From: Siphonodentalium dalli
Lineage: Eukaryota; Mollusca; Scaphopoda; Gadilida; Siphonodentaliidae
DNA: 64,000 nt
Assembly: GCA_032622095.1 (NCBI GenBank)
Contig: CP136069.1
Coordinates: 171,920,394-171,984,393, forward strand
Direction: 5' to 3'
This document shows, in pieces, positions 25,201-40,200 of the stretch; the stretch's first letter is position 1, and every line of letters begins with the position of its first letter. The notes below the pieces were generated by a model. The model was given only the letters and a program-made list of their open reading frames with translations. It was not told the origin of the DNA and made no database searches. The position numbers and the translations under genes are program-made.

Positions 25201-28200
25201 GCAAAACTTAAAACAATTACTTCCGTCGTATACGGCATGTCTGTCAGTCTTCTCCAGCAAACAAGGTTGATCGTTATTATAAACCCTTTTTCAATCGTGC
25301 GCCGAATATCGCCGAGGAGTGTGATTAATTACTCGCCAAGATTTAATTTCAGGCGTGCTATGGTGCGCGAGCGAGATCGCACGCCTCATAATCGAAGGCC
25401 TGACTGCTTTAGCATATATCCTCGTTCCTTTAGGGCAAACAAAGGCATTATCTCAGTTGGCAATTAGTAAAGTGAGGAATAGAAGCTGGCAAATTGAGTG
25501 GCTGATTGCCACATCGTTTCCGCATGTACTGATGTGATAAGGTCTATGCAGTACTGTCAGATCTATTGATACCCATTGGGTTTTTCCCGTAGCAACCATA
25601 TCAGGATAAAGGATATGCTTGCTTCGCTCGGCATCTCTGTTATATGCGATGATGCGTACATAAGCCTACTTTGTAAGTTGCATAACTTCCGTAAGGCGTA
25701 CGTAGCAAGTGGATAGTTAGACTCAGTTAGTATCGACGAACACTTTTGTAGAAGCCCCTCCCTCTTTACCTGTGTTGGTTAGAAATGCGCAGTACGAATT
25801 TTTGCGTCCGCGGTATAGGGTGTATATATATGAGTAGTGGTTAACTTGAATTATCGCATTGGCGAATTTCGGCGTAGTTCTATGTCAAGCTCGACATTAT
25901 TACATTTGTTCGGACTTTGGAAAGCTTCTTGAACATAGACTAGCTATCTTTGCTGCTTTTCTGACCCACATTTAGTGAAACCATGCATTGTCAAGGCCAG
26001 CTGATGAGATTATATACTGTATTCCGACTAGTCGACTGTGGAAGTTAGAGTCGATTTTCCGACAAACCAACATCGACGATTATTTGTCGACTAATCGTTT
26101 GAACACTAGATTTTACCTAGGCAATTTTGCAACAATATTGCCATCTCAAATCAATATGATTCAATAATAACCTGAAATGCTTAGTTATTTTGGAGAACAT
26201 TTCCAGGCCACTACTCATATATATACATTCCACAAATCATCTCCAAAACTAGTGCCCTTATGGGTAGCTAGTTAATCGCCCAGTGCCATGGAAACATTTT
26301 AGGACAATATATGTAAAAGAGTGATTTAAGGAAGTCATTTTGGCTAAAGAGGTTCTATTTCTGATAGACACAAATAAATTTTAGTAACCCAATGAACTTG
26401 TTTTACCTAGGCAATATAATTGCCTAGGCAAACTGATTTAGCCTCTGCTTTTACCTAGGCATTGCCTATTGCCTAGGCTAATTCCCAGGGCTGCCACCAA
26501 GTCATGAAATACTGTGTCTGTCATTTGCAGAATGAGGTCCCCAGAGGGTGAATTTAGTGACACTTTTACATGGCAGGCTAGCATCTCGAAATTCACCCTT
26601 TGGAACCTCATTCTGCTTAATCCTCAACTGCTATGGGAGACCTAGGATCAGATTGAAGTTCCCCAGTTGAAGTTAATGAGGTAATTAGAAGCAATATAAA
26701 ATTATATATTGAAATTAGAAAGCTACAAACACATTTAATTTGGAGCACACACTCAGGAGAAACGAAATAACAAAAATACACAAATAATATTCAGCAAATT
26801 AAATAATAAGATGGAAATAAAAAAATAGTACATTACAAACTATGATATACAATGGAAAACAAAATAATTAAAAGTCAAACTAGACATTAGAAAACATTTA
26901 TAGGAATTGAAATGTTGAATTAAAATTGAAAAATTGAAGTTAGAATTGGAATATAAAAATAAAATAGCAGAACAAAAATTTAAATATTGAATTGAAATTG
27001 AAAGATTGAAGTTAGAATTGGACTATTGAATTAGAATTATGACCCGTTTTACCCTACAGACGCATAAAGTATGGAATCAGCAAATCGGCAATATCATCAT
27101 AAAGTCACTCTTTGAATTATTTTAGCTATCAATTTGCATTGTTAGTTTTATATCAATATATTCATTGTTGTGTAGTTATACCCCCCACAACGAAGTTGTG
27201 GGGGGTTATACTGGAATCAGCTTGTCCATCTGTCATCCATCGTCCATGGACGCAAATTTGTCAGACATCAGCCACCATGAGAACCTGTGCACCTGCGATT
27301 ATGATGTCTGTCTGGTGGAGTTATCCCCCTTTTTCGACTTAGAAAATGTTCAAAACATGTATAATTTTGTCCGAGCTTTTATTCCTACATTTTTAGGTCA
27401 ATTTTTAAAAACTTGGCACAGTTATTTTGTACCTTAGGAATCTGTGCACCTGCGATTATGACGTCTGTCCCCCTTTTTCGACTTGAATCTGTTATTCTGC
27501 AGTTTAACAATCTGTATAAAAGTATTTAACATATTTATTGACCTAATTTGATTCACAGAACTAGGCCGCGTTGTAAAAAAGGCGAGCATAATTTCAAACA
27601 TAATGAGGCTAACACCAATTTTGCATGATTTTTTCCCATGTGATGGTTCTTCATCATACAAAGTTCCCATACCAAATTTTATTAAAATATGACATACATG
27701 TATGATGGTTGAGATAAAGAGATCCAAATTGTTACTGACTGATGCAATGATGGACGGAAGGACAGCAAATACCATGGGGTAAGGGTTATCCACATGGAAT
27801 GGTTTAGTCCAATCATTTGTTGCAGAGTTATATTCATTAGACCGAAAATGCATTTGTGCCAACTTTGAATCTCTGTATCTCAGTCATGATTTAATTATTT
27901 TTAGTATGCTCATGGGGCAGCATGAAGGGAAACTTATCCAAATGCAACATGATTGTTTTACTCATTCATATCTTAAGTTACGGCCTTTCGAGTGTATAAT
28001 GCGTCCATATCTGTATCTCCGTCATCTTAAATCGGATGTGATATGAATGATCTTTGGTACATTCACGAACCACAACAGAATGAAGGATGTACATGTGCAA
28101 CATATTTTGTACAGTCATCACAGGCCAGAATTAAAGCCATATGGCAGTTTGCACTCCAAAATACACCTACTAGTAATTATATTCACTTTTGAATTTTTCC

Positions 28201-31200
28201 CGATATCGAAATAGGTCGATAAATACCTGAACTACCTTTCTATGAGCATTATTTATCCAAGAAAGATGCATTGTTGTCATAAAAACTTTAACTTCGAACA
28301 CAATGTATGGGCCGGCCCCATACAAAAACGGTGCAATTTGTATTCATCGGAAATCTGAAATAAAAAATGGAATGTCCAGAATAGGAATATTGCGTTTTCT
28401 TAACATGAAACTATTAATAAAAAACTTCTCTCTCTGCTTTCTCTTCAATTTAGTCATCAGAAATACAAACGGTCAAACTAAACAATGTCAAATTTATCGA
28501 AAAATATAAGAAACAAAACATTTATTTTCGGATGAAATTTATTCAGAAGTCTTCTGCGTAGGTATGTTTGAGGTACCTCTTACCAAATTATATCTACATA
28601 ATTTTTGGGTTTGAAGAAGCCATGTCTGTTTAAAACATCTCAGAATGTTAATAATCCTCCTTGAATAGCCACCTTCATGGGGGACACTCTGTGTGGTACA
28701 CATGTTCTTGTTCACTGTTTTAGGCCAAAGCTATATTTGGGCGATACAAAGAAGGTGAGGCATTTGAGAAAACAAAGAAGACTCTTGGAAAAGGTGTGAA
28801 CGGTGACATTGTGGTGGTCAAAGATAAAATTCTGGAGAAACAGGGCCACGACTGTGAACATGCCCTTAAAACTGTGAGTAATTTTTGCATTTATTATAAT
28901 TTTAACCATTTCTATACTAAATGGATTCTCCCAGTCAGTTAAAAAGTGTACATCAGAATGGTCTATTATTGATTTGGAGGGATATTAATGTGATAAAAGC
29001 AGACAACAGATAAATAAAAGTGCAGAAGGAGCCCTATTTATTGAGGGAAATGTTTAGATAATAAGTTCAACAATATGGTCATTTGTTGAACTTATTATCT
29101 GAACATTTCCTATGGGATAACAACTCATCAATGATGCTTTAGTATAGAAAGGGTTAAACTTATTATCTGAACATTTCCTATGGGATAACAACTCATCAAT
29201 GATGCTTTAGTATAGAAAGGGTTAAACTTATTATCTGAACATTTCCTATGGGATAACAACTCATCAATGATGCTTTAGTATAGAAAGGGTTAAACTTATT
29301 ATCTGAACATTTCCTATGGGATAACAACTCATCAATGATGCTTTAGTATAGAAAGGGTTAAACTTATTATCTGAACATTTCCTATGGGATAACAACTCAT
29401 CAATGATGCTTTAGTATAGAAAGGGTTAAACTTATTATCTGAACATTTCCTATGGGATAACAACTCATCAATGATGCTTTAGTATAGAAAGGGTTAAACT
29501 TATTATCTGAACATTTCCTATGGGATAACAACTCATCAATGATGCTTTAGTATAGAAAGGGTTAAAATTATTATCTGAACATTTCCTATGGGATAACAAC
29601 TCATCAATGATGCTTTAGTATAGAAAGGGTTAAAATTATTATCTGAACATTTCCTCTGTGATAACTACTCATCAATGATGCTTTAGTTTAGAAAAGGTTA
29701 AACTTATTATCTGAACATTTCCTATGGGATAACAACTCATCAATGATGCTTTAGTATAGAAAGGGTTAAACTTATTATCTGAACATTTCCTATGGGATAA
29801 CAACTCATCAATGATGCTTTAGTATAGAAAGGGTTAAACTTATTATCTGAACATTTCCTATGGGATAACAACTCATCAATGATGCTTTAGTATAGAAAGG
29901 GTTAAAATTATTATCTGAACATTTCCTCTGTGATAACTACTCATCAATGATGCTTTAGTTTAGAAAAGGTTAAACTTATTATCTGAACATTTCCTATGGG
30001 ATAACAACTCATCAATGATGCTTTAGTTTAGAAAAGGTTAAACTTATTATCTGAACATTTCCTATGGGATAACAACTCATCAATGATGCTTTAGTATAGA
30101 AAGGGTTAAACTTATTATCTGAACATTTCCTATGGGATAACAACTCATCAATGATGCTTTAGTATAGAAAAGGTTAAACTTATTACCTGAACATTTCCTA
30201 TGAGATAACTACTCATCAATGATGTTTAGTAAACTATAGAAAGGGTTAAAGAACTTAAAAGTGAATATTATCAGTCTCGTTCATTAGGTATTAATGGGGA
30301 TGTTTAGATTGGAAAAAGGCAACTTCAGAGTGGGGTTGTTAGTAGCTACCGGCAGCCAGCTGATTTACGTGATAGACAAGACATTCCCATTTTATAGAAG
30401 CTCATTTGGTCATTCAGAGTTCATAACTTGTCTTTATACTCACAGCAAGCTCACAAATCCAATGCTAGTAGTCGCGCATCTTAAAACTGAGGCTATGCTA
30501 TTGCTTAATACTCAAATAGTTCACGCATACAGCAGTAAGTTGACATCGTTCAATGGCAGAATGCGGAGAATTCTCAGGGATTTAATTATGTTGGAAGATG
30601 GTGATCTCCTTATCCTCTCCATGGGACCATGGGCACATGAAACACCACCACATGATACTGATCTCCTTATGCAGAAGGAAAGGAGATCTCACTGAGAGCT
30701 TTCCGATGAATGGCAACAATCCATATTTCTGACTAAATCCTGAAAAATTACCCATAATTGTCACATGCCACTCAAAACACCACCACATGAGGTTGCTTAT
30801 GATTTGCATGAAATTGTTACCGTAGTGAGCGGGTGGTTTTGACAATACAGTCTGGCATAGTTCGCAGTTATTTTCTAGAAGTCGCCTCATCATTCAACTT
30901 ATTGGCATACGTCAAGCATTTGCGGGTTATATCACTCGGTGCTTTCAAGCCCAGAAGATTTCTAGAGCAACTCAAATTACAAGTTTCTTCATTTTACAAT
31001 CTAAACCTCTCCAATATTTTTAGATATCAAATTTGGATTTTACTCTTTGTATGACTAAATCCTTTAGCACACCTTACAGGGCACATTTCTCATTCAATCG
31101 TCACAAAACTTGTTATGCATCTTTGGGGTGACCTCTAGATTGGAGCCTCCCTTTTTCCCGAAATTTGTAAAAAAAAACATGGCCGCCAATAATTCATTTG

Positions 31201-34200
31201 CGACAGATCCACTCTTTCAGGCAAAAAAACTTGACGAGCACCATCTTCTGATGTGCACCCCTTGTCCTTATCTTAAATATATTTTATAAATGGCCTATGC
31301 TAATCAAGTTACCATATACCCCATGATGTTGCTGGAGATAATGATGGACATACATGTACCACTTCAAGTTTGTTTGTGGTTTTCTTCGGACATGGGGACA
31401 AAGTATTGTTGTCCCAGTTCATGATCAGGACCGGGTTGTTTTACAACACTTAATAAAGTGATATTTGTGCACAGTCTCATTCATTTTCTCCAGGTGATGC
31501 TGTCTCAATTCTGGGAGAATGAGATCCGTTGCTGGGTCGACATGAATGAATCGGATTGCATTCCTAAACTTTATGTATTCAGAATAGAGGATAATAAAGT
31601 CCATCTCCATATGGAGATTCTGCAGGATGGTATGTATTGGTAATGATGTTCGAGTTTTACATTCTAGAGTTATCCCTTGTTTGTTTATCTTGAAATCTTT
31701 AGTTTTTTTGTTCATCCACGCAGATATCTTAGCCATGAGGTATCGGGTCTGACTGCAATTTCGCATGGAGATTCTCCATCATGCACATATGACTGCTTTC
31801 AAATGAGTTCTTGAGTTCTCTTTCTGTATTTATATTACAGTTGGATTTTGTATCGATCAATTTAGAACCGTGGGATTATGCTAGCACCCTCGGTGAACCT
31901 CATGTTGACATTGATATTTGATGTTTTCTAGCTATCAGCTTGTCCGATGTGATTGATAAGCATATGATGGAGATCCGTACGAAAAAACCAGAACTAGTCA
32001 AGCCATTTGCACTCTATGTGTTCAGTGGACTGTTGTCTGCTGTCGAGGAGATGAACAAAAAGAACTGGACCCATAATGATCTACATAGTGAGTATAGTGA
32101 TTATATTATAGTAGGGTGTCCACTAGCCGAAAATAAATGAATAGCAAAAACTGGACCATTTAAAATATCTGCATAGTGAGTATAGTAATGATTTGAACAA
32201 CGTTTCTACTAAGTGGGGGTTGGGAAGTGGAAATCCTCTAATCACTAGGGGAAATAAATATCTAGTAATTGGTTAAGCACACACAAATTTAAGCCAAATT
32301 ATGATACAGCCCCCCCCCCCCCTTCCAATCTCCAATCCCTCTTCCTTGAGTTTGTCTACAAATACTAGAGTAGTATGTTCAATATTCAGCTCAAAATAGG
32401 CTCTGATTTTCTAGATACTTGTGATTTCTTACAAGTTATATGGGCTGGAATTATCCTTTGACAGCTACCATCCTCATTTTCACAATCCATGGTGTATTCT
32501 TGGGCAACAGAAACACCTCTATAGTTACGATGAAAATATTAGTCACAGGCTACTGTATTTCAATCAAATTGGGTATATGGACCTGCAAATATTCGAGATT
32601 CGATTCGATATCGGGTGCCCAATTTGAGATCGACACCGAATTGGTCCGCTGATTCGGATATTTTCGAATCGGTGTTACTTTGGTGTAGTCTCTTTTTTTG
32701 GGTCTAAATAACGCATGCCAAATGACCTGAACTCACAAAAATTGAAGCACAAGGTTACCAAGTTAGCCAACGTAAATAATTTTGAATGTATGTCATTCAG
32801 AATAGACTGCATTATGCAAATTACGTGTGTCGATCACAACCCGTGACGGTGATCAATCACTGCATATATTTGTAATCTGTATCCGCACTATGTAAATTTT
32901 CTACACGGTGCATGATCGCTAGATGTCGAACTCAATTGATTACCATATGTTTTGAACTTCATATATCCAATTCAGATTATATGAATAAAATTCAATGTCA
33001 GCCGCCGTTATGAGCGACAAAACATAGATTGGAATGAACAGAAACGGTGACAAACCTTAGAATAATAGGTCTATTACGTTATTATCTGCGACACTGCCGG
33101 CAGAATTCCTATAAATTTCCTACTTTTAGTTTCTGTTTCCCGAGAAATCGAGCTCGTTGCACCAAGTTTCGATCCGTTGAATCTTGTTGATAACATTTAA
33201 CACTTGTAACTTGTGTCTATTTTCTGGGACCTTATACTCCGTGAAGACAACTACAATTATATAGCTGAACAGTGTACCCATGTCCACTTGTGTCAAATCT
33301 TTATTATCTTTATTAAATAATGTAGATAAGTGACTTCCATTCAAACTGTCATTAAGTGTCTTACTGTCACTTCTTGTGTCATGTTCGCCATGACATTCAT
33401 TTTGTCAGATAGAAATTCAATGCAACATATCCGAAACCCTACATGAGACTGAGAGTGATTTGCCTATGTCATGATTTTCCTAAAAAAAAAACACACAAGT
33501 TCCAACGGATGTTTAAGGAGATTAACATTGTTATATTATATCTAGTGAATTTTGCAGTTTTTTGTTATGAGACACCTAAATACACAATGGTAGACAATGT
33601 CAATCACTAGCTGATTCGAGATTCGATTCGATGTCGATATCAGGAAGGAGATTCACAGATCCCTAATTAGGTACTGATCATCATTATAAGGAGATGTTTG
33701 AACAAATCGATCTGCTGATGTTTTAAAGATGGTCTATCTCTTCCTAACACAAGTTTTATACAGTTTCCTGGGTATAATAAATACCAGAGTTATGGCCCTT
33801 GTTTGCCTTGGAAATTTGTTAATTTTGAGTCTGATAGAATATTTCAGCTTGTAACTTAGGCAAGTATAATTGGATTCAGTTCTGCTTTGGTATTGTGATT
33901 ACACAACTTGGGGGGGGGGAAGGATATTGACTAACTACAGCATGGTTCCCGTGGCTTCTTGAATTTTCTTGAACAACCTTGAATATGAAAATCTATTTTC
34001 ACGGCCCTTGAATACCCTTGGATTTCACCTAACTCCTTGAAAACCCTTGAATAATAGCCATGTATAAATCCTTGAAATGTTGGAAAACCCTTGAAATAGT
34101 TGGCATTCCATTATGATTGTGGGATTTGGAAGGATTACATGAAGCGATTGGCAAAATAATTATGTGCGATAGAAAATTAGAGTATTTATGATAATTCCTG

Positions 34201-37200
34201 GAAAAACCCGGTACGCTATTTCGGGCTTCCTAAATTTAATCTATGGTTTCAGTTTCATTACTGTTTGGGCTCGGTGATTGGGTGAACACGTTTGATTCGA
34301 TGTATTTAATTTTAATCATTCGTCATTGCATACACACACCAAAATTAAATTGATTTAGTTGGCTAGTATTAAAATGAAAGTATACTGGGTGGAAAATGCT
34401 GTTTGCAAAATTTGTGGGATCGATATTCAACTTCGAGTGGACCGATTCCTTGGAAATTGAGTATATCAGGCTCGATGTCAACTCAGCATAAAACCATTAG
34501 ATGTTGCCAATATGGGGTAATATGCCTAGTTTTCCATTATAAAAAACATTGTTCTCAATATATTTAGTTACAACATTTTATCCAGGAGGGTTTCGCCTAT
34601 GGCTTGGGGGAATGGGGCCAGTAGCTGCTAAGTAAATAATTTCAATGTAGGACAACCGATTTATCTACATGTACATTCGCCAATATAGGTATATAATCTA
34701 GAAGTGTACGATATTGTACGACTGTTTTACCTTCATTTATTTTCTACCAAAGTTATCAAGCTATCAAACTCTCTAACTTCAAAAGGGGGGGGGGGGGGGG
34801 GGGGGGGGGTTAAACAGAATACTGGTGAAAAAGCGGGTCAACTGAGCACAGTGTGTTACCAGTACAGCGTAACCCTTTGAAATCAAAGCGCCAAAACTAC
34901 AACGTATAATGTTTGGTGTGCATTGAAATAGCGACGTTATATACAGCATAATAAATGTCGCGGTAACATCAAAGAATATCGGACTGCTGAGTACAGATAT
35001 TATTTTTGCGCAGGATTTCTGTGGTTGAAACTACTCAAGCTCGGAGTTCCCGTGCTTATCGTACGATTACATAATTTGATCAAAGAATGCTGAATTGCTG
35101 AGTTAGGCAGAGTAGGGATCAACATACGCCAACAGGCGGTTCTCCTACCAAAGGAGGTATCTACCTACGAGATCCCGTGCTATCGTACTGTTATAATACG
35201 GAACCTGTCCCAAATCAGTCTTTATAACGGGAATTCATAGTGACAACACCATTCATTTGACCCATATTACATGCATGGAGGATAAACACAAAAAACATAC
35301 CCTCCCCCAATATGGAGATAAAGCCAAAGTACGGTCAATAATAGTTTCGTTGTCCCGCCTGAGTCCCCAAACACAAACAACGGCGCACATGTTCCCATTT
35401 CCCGCCAAAACTCAATTATATTTTATAACACGTTGGCTAAAACTCTATAGCAGTGGTCGTCAGTTGTTGGACTAATACAGACTATTGACAAGCTACGTGT
35501 TCGGAGTTTGAAAGATTTTGCTATATACCATTCGTATTTCGCCGCTGTAAATATCTCCTGCAGACAAACCCTGCAGTATATATGACGTCACAGCGCACAA
35601 ATGACAGAATACATGGAAAAATCAGTTTCATTTTCACGGAAGCTACTTGAAATTCTAGGAAATACTTAAATTCAATTCTCCCAGCTAGGTAGTATTGGAC
35701 AAAATGCATAGATGCTTTTTAGTGTTTAGTTTCATTATACCTGTCGGAATCTTATTATAAGTTATAAATTTTTAAACACTGTAACTTGTAGCTTGGTATA
35801 GTCTTCAATCAGACGGCAGTCTTACGTGCGTAATTACATGATTAATTATCTGGATATCATCAACAGAATTAATGCACCCACGGAATATGATCGACTTGTG
35901 TAATATACGTAGCTTTGGATTGCTTTGTGGGACACTCAGGTGGAAGGAAATGGCTACTTTTCAGTGTCGAACAATATTTTCGTCTGACAGGACGAACCAT
36001 GGTCATCCCGTCCCGTTATGTGTTTCCCCAATACGGACTTATTAATTTCCCCTTGGCGGTGCCTATATATTGAAGATGTGCAACATGCATGTATATAGAT
36101 GACGGAAAAATTATTTTTTGACCGAGTTATTAATCCTTTTCAACTTAGAAAATTTCAACATTTTTTATAATTTTCTGTATGAGGGTAGCTTCATGGTGTA
36201 ATCAACTCCTTTTACAAATTTGATCGTAGATATTTGAAACTTCAGATTGTTGTTACCCACATATTGGAGATGTGCAACATGTATATAGATGACGGAAAAA
36301 TTATTTTTTTAAAGAGTTATTAACCCTTTTCAACTTAGAAAATTTCAACATTTTTTATAATTTTCTGCATGAGGGATTCTTCATGGTGTAATCAACTCCG
36401 CCTACAATTTTGATTGTAGATATTTGAAACTTCAGAGTTTTGTTACCCACATATTGGAGATGTGCAACAAGTATATAGATGACGAAAAAAATATTTTTTG
36501 ACGGAGTTATTAACCCTTTCGACATTTTTTTTAATTTCTTTAACAAAGCGGCATCGACTTGCCACGTTGTCGGGGGACACTGTGGTCGGCTGACCTTTTA
36601 TTGAATTTGATATACATTTTTCTATTGTAGGTCATGTGATGTAATTCCAGAAAAAAATTCTCAAAAATTTATATATTGCAAAATTTTATAATTACCTAGC
36701 ACATGCCAGTTAAATATTATGACTGTTCAATGATATGCCTGCTTTGGTTCCCGAACAACTGCTTCATACATAACTTTTGTTCCGGAGATTTGCATGGAAA
36801 TCCCCATTAAAAATTGATTACTTGACCTCCCCCTTAATTTTAACACACTGGTAACCCACCCAGAGATCTGAATTTAAACCTAAATTATGGTAGAACCTGT
36901 GCAAAAATATAAAGTGGAATGTATTTTGTGACTTAAAACATAGAGACAATCGCCAAGTACAATTAAACTGCTGATGAGTTTTCGTAAACTAACTAGCGCA
37001 ACTCCAAAGAGATTCTAGTGATGTCGCCACCATGTCGGTTCTGGTATGCACTTTCTGTAATAATGTGCTCAGCGTCTGTATTCTTGCAAAGATATCATAT
37101 AAAGTTGTCCTCTAAATTCCTTATTGATATCCCAACAAGATGGAGAGAAGTTTTATACATCTCTATACCTTTATACACATGATATGTGTCCTGGGGTATG

Positions 37201-40200
37201 GTAGCAGGGAAATCTAGGCTGGGGGAATGGGACCCTAAAAACTGCCGGTTCAACATGGGAAAACTTGGCTACAATAGGTGCAGGAACAATGTACAGTTTT
37301 CGTCCATCTATTTTCACCAGAGTTACAACCCTTGTTTGACTTGGCAATTTCTGAATTTTGTGTCTATGAAAATTTGAGTTTGTAACTTGGGCATGGATCA
37401 TCGGATTTGGTTGTGCTTTGGTCTGTTGATAGCCAAGCTTGGGGTAAAGTATACCAACTTCTTGGATTTAGAAAAGTTTACATCCATACAAAAATTTAAT
37501 ATTGCCCACTCTCTAAACTGAGCGTTGGGGTATATGCCATGCCAGGCATTGCACCTTCTATTTTATACCCCAGAAACCTGCAGAAACTATATAAAACATA
37601 TTAACGAAGAGATAATCATCTTAAGGAAGAGATAATCACTCTTCCATGACGGGAACTGCGCTGGTGAAGCATTAAAGACCCTGTGCCAGTGCATTCTCTT
37701 ATATATGCAAGTCTCCCATACGGAGCCTCTCATATAAGAGAATGCACTGGCTTACAAGGTCAATGTAAATATTGTTACGCCAATGCATTCTCTTATATAT
37801 GTGAGGTCCCTGTGGGAGAATCGCATATATAAGAGAATGCATTGGTACAGGGTTTTTGCAAAATATCAGGAAGCTGTCATGGATGGGTTAAGATAATATA
37901 GAGTTACCTTACTATATTTAGCTATCTGGGTATGCTACTTTGAGGTATGCACCAACTTTTTTTTCTTTTCACATGAATGTTGTCTGACAACAGAAAATTT
38001 AAAAAATGAAATTGTCTTATATCTTTACAGGTGGAAATGTTATGATTAATAAGGACATAAAAGTAAAGATAATTGACTTTGGCATGACAAAACCTTTACG
38101 GACTCATGAAGGTGTGACAAACTATGAATCGTTTGTAAAAGATCTGCAAAACGTTATTAGAATATTCACTGCACTGTATATAGCTGACGAGTTGATTGGA
38201 GATGACTTGAATACACCACGAAAGCTTATGACTGGGTGGGAAGAACATTTGAAGGAGGTAAGCAGTATAGAAAGTTATCTCCCTCAACACCGTGAGGAAC
38301 GTTAGTCTGATGGTGCTTGATGACGATGTTAGTAATTTTCAGTCTAAACCTCTCTATTGTAATGCCCGACCCCCGTAGGTGGTTCAGGGCATACAGTCGA
38401 GGGCTCCGTCCGTCCGTCCGTCTGTCTGTCGTACCGTCCATATGTCTGTCCTCCGAACATTTCACCTGTAACTCCGGTGTTAATTATCAGAGTTAGTTGT
38501 CCTTTAGAATGACGATAGCACAGGTTGGGGGGAAAGGATACCCACATACTCCGGGTTTTTGCCAATTTTTATTTTACCAAAACATACGGCCCTTGTTTCA
38601 CTATGAAATTTGTGAATATTGTGCCTGTTTGAACATATTACCTTGTAACTCTGGTGTCAACTGTTGGATTTCATTGTCCTTTGACATAGTGATAGCACAT
38701 GTTCGGGGGGAAAGGATACATACTGCAGGTATTGTCCATTAATTTTTACCAGAGTTACGGCCCTTGTTCGACTTAAATTTTTTTATTTTGTATCTATATG
38801 AACATATCAGCTTATAACTCGGTCATGGATCATCGGATTTGGTATTGTGCACAGCTTGGGGGAAATGTTACTCACATACTACGGGTTTTGCCCATTCATC
38901 TTTAGTAGAGCTACAGCTCTTGTTTGACTTGGAAATTTGATAATTTTGTGTCTGAAAGAACATTTCAGCTAATAACTTGGGCAAGTAGCAAGTATAATCA
39001 GATTCACTTGTGCTTTGGTATGGTGATTTCACAGTTTGGGGTAGGATATTACTAGACTTACTACAGGTTTTGTCCATTAATTTTCACCAGAGTTACAGCC
39101 CTTGAGATTGACTTGGGGGAATTGAAGCTTGTAACTTGGGCATGTGTTTCAGTGGAAAGGATACCACTTCTTGGATTTAGAAAAGTTTATGGCCAAAGGT
39201 TACATCCATTTGATTATGATTTTTTTGGTGTTTAGCACCCATGAAAAGTTGTCCAGAAGATATTTCAAACAGTTATGAACGTATTTTAAAAGGATTATTA
39301 TCTGAAACGAATCCCCAAGCTAGGGTGGCCATACATTTTTAGCAGAGTTACGGCCCTTTGATTGTAATTTTTTGGCGTCAAGAGAGTATCTGAAATGTGT
39401 CTGCAAACTAGGCTCGGCCGAATATTTTCACCAGAGTTATGTCCCATTGATCATCTTTTTTGGCATTTAGCTGTCCGGGGGTTAATTAAAAAATTATCAA
39501 CAGATTTCAAAGATTTTTGGTATGCAAGTTCACAAAAGGAGTATCTGATTTACATGTTTATCAGAGTTACACCCCTTTGATTGTAATTTTTTGGCGTTTA
39601 GCACCCACGAAAAATTGTCCCTGGTAAATTATTAAACATTTATCAATGGATTTGAAAAATTGTTGGTTTGTGAGTTAACAAGAGTAGTTTCTGAAATGAG
39701 TATTAGTCCGGCTATACACAGCTACGGCCCTTTGATTGTAATTTGCATGCATTGCAATTTAAATTTTAAGCTCGAACTAAAACAAATATTAACCAATCTC
39801 AAACAAATATTAACTGATTTCAATTATTTTTTAGCATATTTTGAAAATAGCCATCCCTAACTTGCCCACCTAGGTGTTTCAGTCCAATGAATTTTGTCAG
39901 TTATATAGATCAACTTTTTGAGTGTACTGAATAGTTTGGTTTGCAAATCATAACTTTGGTACTTTCCACTTTGTTCTTCTAAAAGTGACATCTTTTTAGG
40001 GTATTCTCTTATAATAAACATCATATACTGTCATTTCAGACACAGAAATTGCCTTTCATGCCCATCAGTAACCTGAGTAAAGATGACAGGAAGGAGCTCT
40101 TCTGTCTACTAGATTCAGCTTTACAAATAACAGCTCCATCAGGTGGTGATCTGAAGACTAGAGTTGAAAATAAGCTGGAATCTTATGGTAAGATTGTGTA

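Noticed and set aside
24000-26000. Possible hAT transposase in the nested element
   Set aside because: The open frames are below 90 codons and show no conserved hAT motif.
29089-30250. Regular repeat array resembling a CRISPR array
   Set aside because: Whole 68-bp units repeat without unique spacers, and the host is a eukaryote; it derives from a MITE end.
30294-30695. 133-codon open frame in intron 4
   Set aside because: No known motif, no splice context in phase with the kinase exons, and it runs into a MITE half copy.
32586-33650. Direct repeat of GATTCGATTCGAT as possible LTRs
   Set aside because: Only about 20 bp match, with no TG...CA ends, primer-binding site or coding region between.
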